Origin: Lachnospiraceae bacterium
GTDB taxonomy: Bacteria; Bacillota; Clostridia; Lachnospirales; Lachnospiraceae
Assembly: GCA_024680815.1 (NCBI GenBank)
Contig: JAILBQ010000093.1
Span: forward strand, 1-58,138
Length of the DNA: 58,138 nucleotides
Direction: 5' to 3'
In this document: positions 51,513 to 58,138 of the stretch, one piece after another
How the letters are laid out: each line of letters opens with the position of its first letter
Position numbering within the stretch: the stretch's first letter is position 1
Program-made: the position numbers and the translations under genes
Notes under the pieces: generated by a model
Seen by the model: only the letters and a program-made list of their open reading frames with translations
What the model was told of the DNA's origin: nothing
The model's database searches: none

Positions 51513-53285
51513 TTACGGCTGTTCCTCATAAATCACTGCTTCATACGGACGCAGGATTCCTTTTTTCTCCCCGGAACAGGTGCTCATAATGCATTTACCG
51601 TCCTTTACATATCCGGGATCATACTCTGCTTCCCCGTCAGTAAAATTGATGAGAACAGTCACCTTTGCGTTTCCTTTACTGCGGGTGTATGCGACGATGT
51701 TCTGATTATCCGGCATTATCTCTTCATAATCCCCGTCCGTCAGCTCCGGAAGCGCTCTGCGAAGCTTTGAGAGCGTCAGATAGAAATTCAGGACGGAGTC
51801 CGGATCAGCCTTTTCAGATTCCCGGTTATACACCGTATAATCGGGGTATACCGGCAGCCACGGTTTCCCGGTGGTAAAGCCCGCATTCTCTGATGCGTCC
51901 CATTGCACCGGCGTCCTGGCGCTGTCCCTGGAAAAATGGTGTACCCCGTCCATGGCCTCTTCTTCGGAATAACCCTCGCCCAGGGCAAATTCATAATGAT
52001 TCTTTGTGGAAATATCGTTGTAATCATCGATGGAAGGCCAGTCCACATTTACATATCCAAGCTCCTCCCCCTGCATGATGAAAGGGGTCCCCCGCATCGT
52101 AAGGAGCAGTGTGGCAAGAGCCTTACCCCTTGCCGTACGGTCTCCGTTTCCGGGAAGATAATGATCGATGGAACGCGGCTGATCGTGATTCTCCAGAAAC
52201 ACCGGGAACCATCCGCCGGCGCCATCGGCCGCAGCCAGACTGTCTTTAAAAAACGATCTGAATTCCTGAAGCGACCAGTCCCTTGTTTCGCACCAGTTAT
52301 TCTCATCCGGCAGGTCGATATTCACAAGCCCGAACTCAAAGACCATATCAAAGACGCCGTCATCCCCTACCCACTTATCAAGATCTGCAGCAGACACGCC
52401 GTTCGCTTCACCCACCGTGAAGATGTCGGTGCCTTCCTGGACGGATGCTTTGAATTCATGAAGATAATCCAGTATTCCGTCGGTATTGGCCGTCATGGAA
52501 TGGATTCCCACCATCCCGTCCCCGGCATCGGGTTCTCCGTCAGCAAATATTTCCGGCTTCTTTATATAGGTGATGGCATCCATCCTGAATCCTCCCACGC
52601 CTTTATCCACCCAGAACCCGGCAACATCCGTCACGGCTTTGCGAACCTCCGGATTTGCCCAGTTAAGATCCGGCTGCTCCGGCAGGAAGGTATGCAGATA
52701 GTACTGGCCGCGCCCTTCGTCAAATTCCCACGCGGAGCCTCCGAAGATACTCCGCCAGTTTGTGGGAGCGCTGCCGTCTTCCTTCGGATCTGCCCAGATA
52801 TACCAGTCGCTTTTATCGTTGTCCTTACTCTGACGTGACTCAATGAACCATTCGTTTTCGTTGGAGGTATGGTTGAACACCAGATCCATGACGATCCGGA
52901 TATCACGTGCTTTTGCCTCGGCAATAAGCGTATCCATATCCTCCATCGTCCCGTATGCGGGATCTATGCTGTAATAGTCAGCAATATCATAGCCGTTGTC
53001 CGCCTGGGGCGATGCGTAGCAGGGCGTCAGCCATACTGCTCCCACACCAAGCTCTTTAAGATGATCCAGCTCCGATGTGATCCCGTTGAGATCTCCTGTT
53101 CCGTCCCCGTCGGAATCCTTATAGCTCTTCACGTATATCTCATAGGCGATGGTCTTCTGCCACCACTTAAGAGCGGATTCCGATTGCGGTTCAACACTCC
53201 CGGACATACTGCACCCTCCTGTAAACAAGATACACATCAATAATGGAATAATAAAAAATCTTCCTGTCCTGCCGGCATGTCTCAC
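51513..53285 (-). CDS. Lipoprotein GH13 alpha-glucosidase (oligo-1,6-glucosidase type)
   Basis: 590 residues. The start is GTG at 53285, eight bases after GGGAGG; a TTG two codons earlier is too close to the site. Lipobox TGGC (Cys25) places it outside the membrane. Catalytic regions: DLVFNHTSNENEWF, GFRMDAI (nucleophile Asp), FTVGEANG (acid/base Glu) and ENHDQPRS (third Asp). The overall length and the C-terminal beta domain (VLINFTDGEAEYDP) match oligo-1,6-glucosidases and related GH13 members. Anchored outside, it would cut malto- or isomalto-oligosaccharides, unlike the usual cytosolic enzymes. No sugar transporter is adjacent. Confidence 0.92.
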   Translation of the reverse strand: MRHAGRTGRFFIIPLLMCILFTGGCSMSGSVEPQSESALKWWQKTIAYEIYVKSYKDSDGDGTGDLNGITSELDHLKELGVGAVWLTPCYASPQADNGYDIADYYSIDPAYGTMEDMDTLIAEAKARDIRIVMDLVFNHTSNENEWFIESRQSKDNDKSDWYIWADPKEDGSAPTNWRSIFGGSAWEFDEGRGQYYLHTFLPEQPDLNWANPEVRKAVTDVAGFWVDKGVGGFRMDAITYIKKPEIFADGEPDAGDGMVGIHSMTANTDGILDYLHEFKASVQEGTDIFTVGEANGVSAADLDKWVGDDGVFDMVFEFGLVNIDLPDENNWCETRDWSLQEFRSFFKDSLAAADGAGGWFPVFLENHDQPRSIDHYLPGNGDRTARGKALATLLLTMRGTPFIMQGEELGYVNVDWPSIDDYNDISTKNHYEFALGEGYSEEEAMDGVHHFSRDSARTPVQWDASENAGFTTGKPWLPVYPDYTVYNRESEKADPDSVLNFYLTLSKLRRALPELTDGDYEEIMPDNQNIVAYTRSKGNAKVTVLINFTDGEAEYDPGYVKDGKCIMSTCSGEKKGILRPYEAVIYEEQP

Positions 53286-53663
53286 AAGCAAATCCTCCCT
53301 GAACCTTTCTCAAATGTATCCCCCGACAGCTCCCCGTTAAATAAATCTTACCCCAAAGCGCTGTTTCTGTAAACAGCACTTCATGCCGTGCGCACTGTAA
53401 TGGATATCCATGAAGTAATTCATTTCATCCATAACCTTGAGGATACGGGTTTTGACCAGCTCGTAAAAAACAGGGTCTGCCGGTGCCTGCCTGGGATTAT
53501 CGTGTCCTCTGAAAAACCATTGAATAGCACAGATCATGGGGTTTATCAATTCTTACTCCGGCTTTGCGGCACGACGGTTTCCGGCTCGTTAATTATCTCC
53601 GGCAATATTTCACCCTTTCTTTCAGTTCCTCCGAAATATCCAACTGCTTAAACCCTTCCGCAT
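53286..53663. other. Gene-poor gap between glucosidase and subtilase
   Basis: 378 bases. It holds a possible 70-codon frame (53337-53549), an inverted repeat GCTGTTT/AAACAGC at about 53361-53380 and, just after the subtilase stop, a short open stretch (EGFKQLDISEELKERVKY) with no start of its own. No clear terminator for the subtilase gene was seen. Confidence 0.5.
53337..53549 (-). CDS. Small hypothetical protein or gene remnant
   Basis: 70 codons from a TTG at 53549 with GGAG six bases upstream. It reads ICAIQWFFRGHDNPRQ, FYELVKTRILKVMDEMNYFM and FGVRFI; no family is recognised. Its place in a gap between two long genes and its weak start argue either for a small gene or for the end of a decayed one. 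Codon use is not distinctive. Confidence 0.25.
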   Translation of the reverse strand: MINPMICAIQWFFRGHDNPRQAPADPVFYELVKTRILKVMDEMNYFMDIHYSAHGMKCCLQKQRFGVRFI

Positions 53664-56600
53664 TTACTTTACCTTGAGCTTAAATGATGCTTTCTTTCCG
53701 GTACAGTCTGTCGCTTTTATTGTTATCGTACAGCTTCCCTTTTTACGTGCCGAGATAATGCACAAATAAACCATTTCGTCAGACTTTGCCGAATATCTAC
53801 TGACATATGCGTTCGCAACAGCTGGATTACTGCTTATGACCTCCGGTTCGACCACCCTGCCTGTTCCCATGGAATAATCCCATCCGGTATTTCCTGAAAA
53901 CAGGTCAACCTCATTAATAAAGTTTATCGGTACTTTCTGGGGGCTTTTATAATTTGCTTTCAATTTTGTTGTCGGAGCGACGACGAGAAAAGTCTTATCC
54001 TTAGTGAGTCCGGTACCGTCTGTCGCCTTCAGTCTGACCGTAACGTTATAATATTTGTATGACCCTACGGTTGCCAGTTTTTTATTAATGCTCAGTTTAC
54101 CCTTGCTGAGCTTGATATAATTTTTCGCGTTTGAAGTCACATCACTGCCGCTTGTTCCGCTCGTGATACCTTCTACCCTGACTATCTCCCATTCAACCTT
54201 TTTTTCGGTGGGTGTCCCGTAGGCTGAACCGAGCGCCGGTCTTATTTTCATCTTTTTACCGTATGCCACGCACCGCTGAGACTTGTCCGGGAACATATCC
54301 AGCCTTGAAACAGGGACCAAAACCTTTACCGTGAGCACAAGCTTTTTATTTGAGCCGTCGGTCGCTTTACAGGTGATCTTTGCCTTTCCGGCTTTTTTCC
54401 CGGTGATCTTTCCCGAAGCGTCAACCTGCACGATGGAAGGCTTTGAGCTCGTAAATAAAAGCCCGGCACCGTTATCCGCCTTGCCCTCAAGGACGACCTC
54501 GTTTTCGGTGATATCCTTCGTCGCGCTGATGTCCACGTTGTAGATCCTGACGGACTTAAGATTTCCGTTCTTATCCGTTTTGGGATCATTCAGATCCTTG
54601 TTCACGGAAACCGACTTAAGAGTTACCGATCTTGCGGGATCAACGATCTTTACCGCCAGTGTTCCCTTTTTTCCTTCTGCCTCGCCGATCACCGTAAATC
54701 CGCCGGACGCCGATTTTTTAATGCTGACCTTGCCGGTTTTTTTGTTTATCGTGACTCCCGTGGGAGAGCCGTCCAGACTCCATGTAACTTTTCCCTTCTT
54801 AAAGCCGGGATTGAGCTTATAGGTAACGCTCTTTCCCTTTGCGGCAATAACCGGGCCCACAACCTCGTATACTGCCGCGGAATTGGGGATCTGTACGGTC
54901 CGGGTCGCGATGTCTGATGCCGTTCCGATACCGGTGATCCTCAATACCTGGAGTTTTACGGACTCATCCGCCTGTATACCGTTCTTTACAAGCTCCTCCA
55001 CGGAAATAGTTACCGTCCCGGGATCTGCCGGATTTTCGATATAGATCCCTTCCTTTATCTCTCCGCCTTTTATCGAAGGCTTCTTTCCGTTCACGGTATA
55101 TATAAAGCCCTGTGTCTTTCCTGCCGCATTGTTATCGCTGACGGTTATAACGGAGTCGCTCGAGATCGTCCCGGGCACATTTATCACAGGCGCCTGCGTG
55201 CTCTCGATCAGAGAGAGCATTTTCGCCGCATTTATCATTCCCGCACCTATCTTATACGGGCTTGAGATCTTTGTGGCACTCTGTTTAAGAGCCTTCTCCA
55301 CCTCGTCAGGACTGGCTGTTTCTCCTTTCGCCTTTTTTGCGCTTATATAAAGAGCGCAGACACCCGCCACAACGGGGGTAGCCATTGATGTTCCACTCAT
55401 TAGGCCCCAGTAATCATAATCCGTAGAAAGATTATACGCTCCCGAGGAAGCACTGTCGTCAAAATGCCCGTTCCAGGTTGAGTAGATGTCCGTTCCCGGA
55501 GCCGCTATGTCCGCCCATTCCCCATGGGTTGAAAAGTCGGATTTCTGCAGGCTTTCATCCAAAGAAGCCACAGCTATGACATTATCATAGGCGACAGGAT
55601 ATGCCACATTATTGGCCGATTCATTACCCATTGCCACACATATGGTGATACCCGCTTCATGCGCTTTGTTTACGGCATCCTGGACGATCTGGCTGTAAAG
55701 CGGACCTCCGATGCTCATATTTATGACATCGGCTTTTTTACCGTTTGCCACATAATTTACAGCAGCCGCCTCATTGGCTGCACTGCAGCCATTACTTTCA
55801 AATATGGGAAGCCCGAGGATCTTTGCCTTCGGTGCAACTCCGACACCTCCTTCCGAGTTGTTTGCGGCCGAGGCGATTATCCCGGCCACATGTGTTCCGT
55901 GCCCGGAATTATCTACAAGTTTAGTACCCGCGACAACCTCGCTGGTGACAATCTCTGTGACCTGCCCCTTCAGATCGGGATGGCCGCTGTAGACTCCGGT
56001 ATCTATCACCGCGACAGTAACGCCTTCTCCCTGGGTCGCACCCCAGGCCTGGTAGCTTCCTATGGTATCATGCATCCACTGATACATATTTTTATTTATA
56101 TTTTCGTCAAGAGGATCATTCGCCATATATGCCGGATCAAGCGCCTTATCATTGAATCTTTCCCTCCAGTAAGACCAGCCTCTGCCGCCGATGGATCCCC
56201 TTTTGGCCATAACGCTGTTAAGGCTTTCCATATCCGGGTCTCGGATATTGTCTTCCTTTACGGGATCATCAAGCTTTGTAAATGTGTTGGGCTCCACCGG
56301 GGGCAGCGAGTTCGTTATGTCCGCCCCGGCCTTTACGGCATCCTCAACCGTGACACTGGCGGTATCGAGCTTTATGACCGCAACGCCCCAGTCACAGGAT
56401 CGCAGCGTCCCGTTGTAGGCTTTTGCCACGACCTTTGCGTATTCGGGATCGTCGCAGGAAAAGATGACCTCATCCTCAGCGTAATCCTTTCCGGCTTCCA
56501 GGGTTTCCAGAACATTGAGGACATCATGCTCAATGATATTTTTCTTTCCTTCGATCTGCTTTTCGGAAAGTGTGAAAGCTTCCGGCATACCATTGAAAAC

Positions 56601-57008
56601 GGACTCCGCGAGATTTTCCGATATGGTCTCTTCGGGAACTTCTCCTTCTGCCAGATTTTCCGATACCTCAGAGCCTGCCTCCTCTTCGATCGGGATCTCC
56701 GCCGCATTTTCCGAAGGCTGCGTTCCTTCCGCCGGCTCCGCGTCCTCCGCAACCGGGATCTCCGCCGTATTTTCCGAAGGCTGCGTTCCTTCCGGAGCTT
56801 CCGTCGGCCCCTCATCCGCTGCATCCAAATCCTCTGTTCCGTTTTCCGACAGCCTATCGGTTTCGTCCTCAACAGCCGGCTGATCCGCGCTTATAACTGT
56901 CTTGTCCGGTAAGACCTCTTCAGACGCAAAAACAGTCCCGTTCAGCGAAAACACGACCGATACGGCGATCAGGATTGCCAGGAGCCTGTGTTTGATACTT
57001 TTCTTCAT
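53664..57008 (-). CDS. Secreted S8 subtilisin-like serine protease with Ig-like domains
   Basis: 1114 residues. A signal peptide (to about 29, VFASE) is followed by a Glu-rich linker with an in-frame duplication (GTQPSEN-AEIP), a propeptide (about 175-243, containing WGVAVIKLDT), then the protease domain: Asp336 (VIDTG), His370 (GHGTHVAG), oxyanion Asn462 (GNES) and Ser541 (GTSMATP). The C-terminal 500 residues are Ig-like, Big_2 type domains (KISIKKSASG, SGKITGKKAGKAKITCKA). There is no sortase motif, so retention is through the repeats or it is released. The upstream lipoprotein resembles its propeptide; a TATAAT -10 is near 57555. Confidence 0.92.
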   Translation of the reverse strand: MKKSIKHRLLAILIAVSVVFSLNGTVFASEEVLPDKTVISADQPAVEDETDRLSENGTEDLDAADEGPTEAPEGTQPSENTAEIPVAEDAEPAEGTQPSENAAEIPIEEEAGSEVSENLAEGEVPEETISENLAESVFNGMPEAFTLSEKQIEGKKNIIEHDVLNVLETLEAGKDYAEDEVIFSCDDPEYAKVVAKAYNGTLRSCDWGVAVIKLDTASVTVEDAVKAGADITNSLPPVEPNTFTKLDDPVKEDNIRDPDMESLNSVMAKRGSIGGRGWSYWRERFNDKALDPAYMANDPLDENINKNMYQWMHDTIGSYQAWGATQGEGVTVAVIDTGVYSGHPDLKGQVTEIVTSEVVAGTKLVDNSGHGTHVAGIIASAANNSEGGVGVAPKAKILGLPIFESNGCSAANEAAAVNYVANGKKADVINMSIGGPLYSQIVQDAVNKAHEAGITICVAMGNESANNVAYPVAYDNVIAVASLDESLQKSDFSTHGEWADIAAPGTDIYSTWNGHFDDSASSGAYNLSTDYDYWGLMSGTSMATPVVAGVCALYISAKKAKGETASPDEVEKALKQSATKISSPYKIGAGMINAAKMLSLIESTQAPVINVPGTISSDSVITVSDNNAAGKTQGFIYTVNGKKPSIKGGEIKEGIYIENPADPGTVTISVEELVKNGIQADESVKLQVLRITGIGTASDIATRTVQIPNSAAVYEVVGPVIAAKGKSVTYKLNPGFKKGKVTWSLDGSPTGVTINKKTGKVSIKKSASGGFTVIGEAEGKKGTLAVKIVDPARSVTLKSVSVNKDLNDPKTDKNGNLKSVRIYNVDISATKDITENEVVLEGKADNGAGLLFTSSKPSIVQVDASGKITGKKAGKAKITCKATDGSNKKLVLTVKVLVPVSRLDMFPDKSQRCVAYGKKMKIRPALGSAYGTPTEKKVEWEIVRVEGITSGTSGSDVTSNAKNYIKLSKGKLSINKKLATVGSYKYYNVTVRLKATDGTGLTKDKTFLVVAPTTKLKANYKSPQKVPINFINEVDLFSGNTGWDYSMGTGRVVEPEVISSNPAVANAYVSRYSAKSDEMVYLCIISARKKGSCTITIKATDCTGKKASFKLKVK
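56692..56794 (-). repeat. In-frame duplication in the subtilase linker
   Basis: The 40-base stretch beginning GGGATCTCCGCCG (plus strand) at 56692-56731 recurs at 56755-56794, 63 bases (21 codons) apart, with one mismatch. It encodes EGTQPSENxAEIP twice. Confidence 0.85.
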
Positions 57009-57093
57009 ACTCCACCTCTTTTTTCTGGGATTTATGTTAAGTTACAGCAGTTTTTTTACTCCCAAATGACCGTAATTCCTTTGTCATCACCCT

Positions 57094-57528
57094 TCAATGA
57101 ACATTTTTGTCGACCTTTAACTCCCCCGGAACTGCAGGCTCCGGAAATGTGGTCGCCATAGTGTTCAGTGAAAGTTCCGGAAGTCCGTCCTTTTTCCCGC
57201 GTTCGATAACTGAAGAAGGATCCTCTTCGGTATGAAAAACGGCAACGCCGGATGTATAATCCACGAACTCTATCCCGTACCCGGCAGCTATTTCCTTTGC
57301 TTCTTTTTCACTCTGCACCGAAGCCGTAAGCTCTTTGCCCGAGACCGGAGAGATAAGACTGTCGGTGCTTTGCGGGTAATTTGCGATATCATCATGTTCC
57401 GGATCTGTCACAGCCTTCATTTCCCCTGCCTCTCCATGCTCTTTGCCGCAGCCGGCCGCTGCGGCCGCAAACAGGCAGAGCATCGCGCTTATCAGGATAA
57501 CATATCCTTTCGTCTTTTTAAATCCCAT
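57094..57528 (-). CDS. Small lipoprotein resembling the subtilase propeptide
   Basis: 144 residues. Lipobox AAGC (Cys27), then a short acidic tether, then residues 64-128 that align with the subtilase propeptide downstream: KELTASVQSEKEAKEIAAGY with VIFSCDDPEYAKVVAKAY, then GVAVFHTEED with GVAVIKLDT, SSVIERGKKDGL with VEDAVKAGAD and ATTF with PNTF. That is the I9-like inhibitor/propeptide fold, here without a protease. It is 85 bases upstream of the subtilase on the same strand with no terminator between. A membrane-bound folding chaperone or inhibitor of the protease is the inference. A TATAAT -10 is at 57555-57560. Confidence 0.75.
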   Translation of the reverse strand: MGFKKTKGYVILISAMLCLFAAAAAGCGKEHGEAGEMKAVTDPEHDDIANYPQSTDSLISPVSGKELTASVQSEKEAKEIAAGYGIEFVDYTSGVAVFHTEEDPSSVIERGKKDGLPELSLNTMATTFPEPAVPGELKVDKNVH

Positions 57529-57554
57529 GATGCACCTCCGTTACCGTTTATGTT

Positions 57555-57560
57555 ATTATA
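57555..57560 (-). promoter_or_regulatory. -10 box upstream of the lipoprotein-subtilase pair
   Basis: Minus strand TATAAT 27 bases before the lipoprotein ATG; no good -35 at 16-18 bases was found. GGAGG lies just before the start codon. Confidence 0.4.
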
Positions 57561-57705
57561 TCATGATTGAAACGCCAAAAGTATTTGCAGCGGCGTCAAC
57601 TGCGAGGAACTGTTGATTATGTTCCTTGACAACTGAATACAGTTCATGATCCAAGAAAAGCCTGATTTCTGCTGATTTTATGCGGATTTTACGGCCTCTT
57701 CGTAG

Positions 57706-57711
57706 TATAAT
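57706..57711 (+). promoter_or_regulatory. -10 box of the transposase gene
   Basis: TATAAT on the plus strand about 40 bases before the transposase ATG; the -35 is weak. The left end and inverted repeat of the insertion sequence were not identified. Confidence 0.4.
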
Positions 57712-57749
57712 AGAGATAGCAGTTTTCCTATTTTCTATGAGGTGCCGAT

Positions 57750-58138
57750 ATGTCCTTCGTTCAGAATTCCTCTCAACAGATATCTCTTTTCGACAAGCTG
57801 GCCTTTCTTTCCCCGAGAAAACAACAGATGCTGGAGAAGTCATGGGCACAGGCTTTTTCAAACCATATCTTTACACGGATCAATGAGAACATCTTTGCTC
57901 CGTTGTACAGCGAAAAGACCAATTCAAGACCAAATGCTCCAATCAATGTACTGGTTAGCGCCCTGATTCTAAAGAATTTCAGAAGCCTTACAGATGAAGA
58001 GGTCACGGAGGCCTGTGAGTTTGATTTCCGATATCAGTACGCACTTCATACAACAAGCTTTGAAGACCAGCCAGTCAGTGAACGGACATTGAGCCGTTTC
58101 CGTTCCAGACTTGCTGCTTATGAACTGACTACAGGTGA
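57750..58138 (+). mobile_element. IS1182-like transposase, 5' part (runs off right edge)
   Basis: The frame is open from the ATG at 57750 (GAGGTG upstream) to the window end, 129 complete codons. It reads LSPRKQQMLEKSWAQAF, NAPINVLVSALILKNFRSLT, ACEFDFRYQYALHTTS and VSERTLSRFRSRL, the DUF772-type N-terminal domain of IS1182/IS5-type transposases. The catalytic DDE part lies beyond the edge, so activity cannot be judged. It is the only mobile element seen and flanks the subtilase-lipoprotein pair. Confidence 0.85.

Noticed and set aside
55659-56912. A 417-codon open frame on the plus strand inside the subtilase gene
   Set aside because: It is antisense to the catalytic and linker coding region; its Arg-rich C-terminal end simply mirrors the Glu-rich linker repeat.

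Overview
The window (58.1 kb) looks like the chromosome of a Lachnospiraceae-type member of the Clostridia. The signs are the rimP-nusA-ylxR-ylxQ-infB-rbfA-nrnA-truB-ribF order, rpsO-pnp, a BmpA-type nucleoside ABC system, indolepyruvate:ferredoxin oxidoreductase, Gram-positive lipoproteins and AGGAGG-type ribosome sites. There is no sporulation gene, tRNA, rRNA or CRISPR array. Both ends look accessory: the left 2.8 kb is visibly AT-richer, and the right end runs into an IS1182-like transposase.

Layout, left to right. (1) 1-2.9 kb: 5' end of a secreted RCC1-repeat protein behind a long structured leader; a small protein plus retropepsin-like pair; an MNT nucleotidyltransferase; all bracketed by two diverged copies of a promoter/leader cassette. 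(2) 2.9-6.1 kb, minus: iorB, a PHP phosphoesterase, a membrane acyltransferase and a short-chain dehydrogenase. (3) 6.1-9.4 kb, minus: MBOAT, AlgJ-like and secreted SGNH proteins, an export-and-acylate cassette. (4) 9.6-16.3 kb: a xylo-oligosaccharide locus with GH120 beta-xylosidase, AraC-type regulator, binding protein and two permeases. (5) 16.3-20.4 kb, minus: DegT aminotransferase, iorA and malic enzyme. (6) 20.5-23 kb: rpsO-pnp. (7) 23.6-34.8 kb, minus: one tightly overlapped operon from a near-consensus promoter, covering rimP to ribF and then a Na/Pi transporter and an NlpC/P60 peptidase. (8) 34.8-40.9 kb: a signalling cluster with a 7TM-EAL-histidine kinase-REC-HPt hybrid, a tandem receiver, a PilZ plus zinc-ribbon protein and a stand-alone cyclic-nucleotide-binding protein. 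(9) 41.1-42.8 kb: modBC without modA. (10) 42.8-49.3 kb, minus: BmpA-type ABC operon running into a ptsH remnant and ptsI. (11) 49.4-53.3 kb: chemoreceptor and a lipoprotein GH13 glucosidase. (12) 53.7-57.5 kb: a secreted subtilase preceded by a small lipoprotein that resembles the subtilase's own propeptide.

The most interesting items are the free-standing lipoprotein propeptide/inhibitor candidate next to its subtilase, the duplicated promoter-leader cassette, the c-di-GMP/phosphorelay cluster, the ptsH remnant fused into a transporter operon, a RimP without its C-terminal domain, and a shared CTGATA element in the xylo-oligosaccharide locus. Functions are inferred from motifs read by eye; no database search was run.
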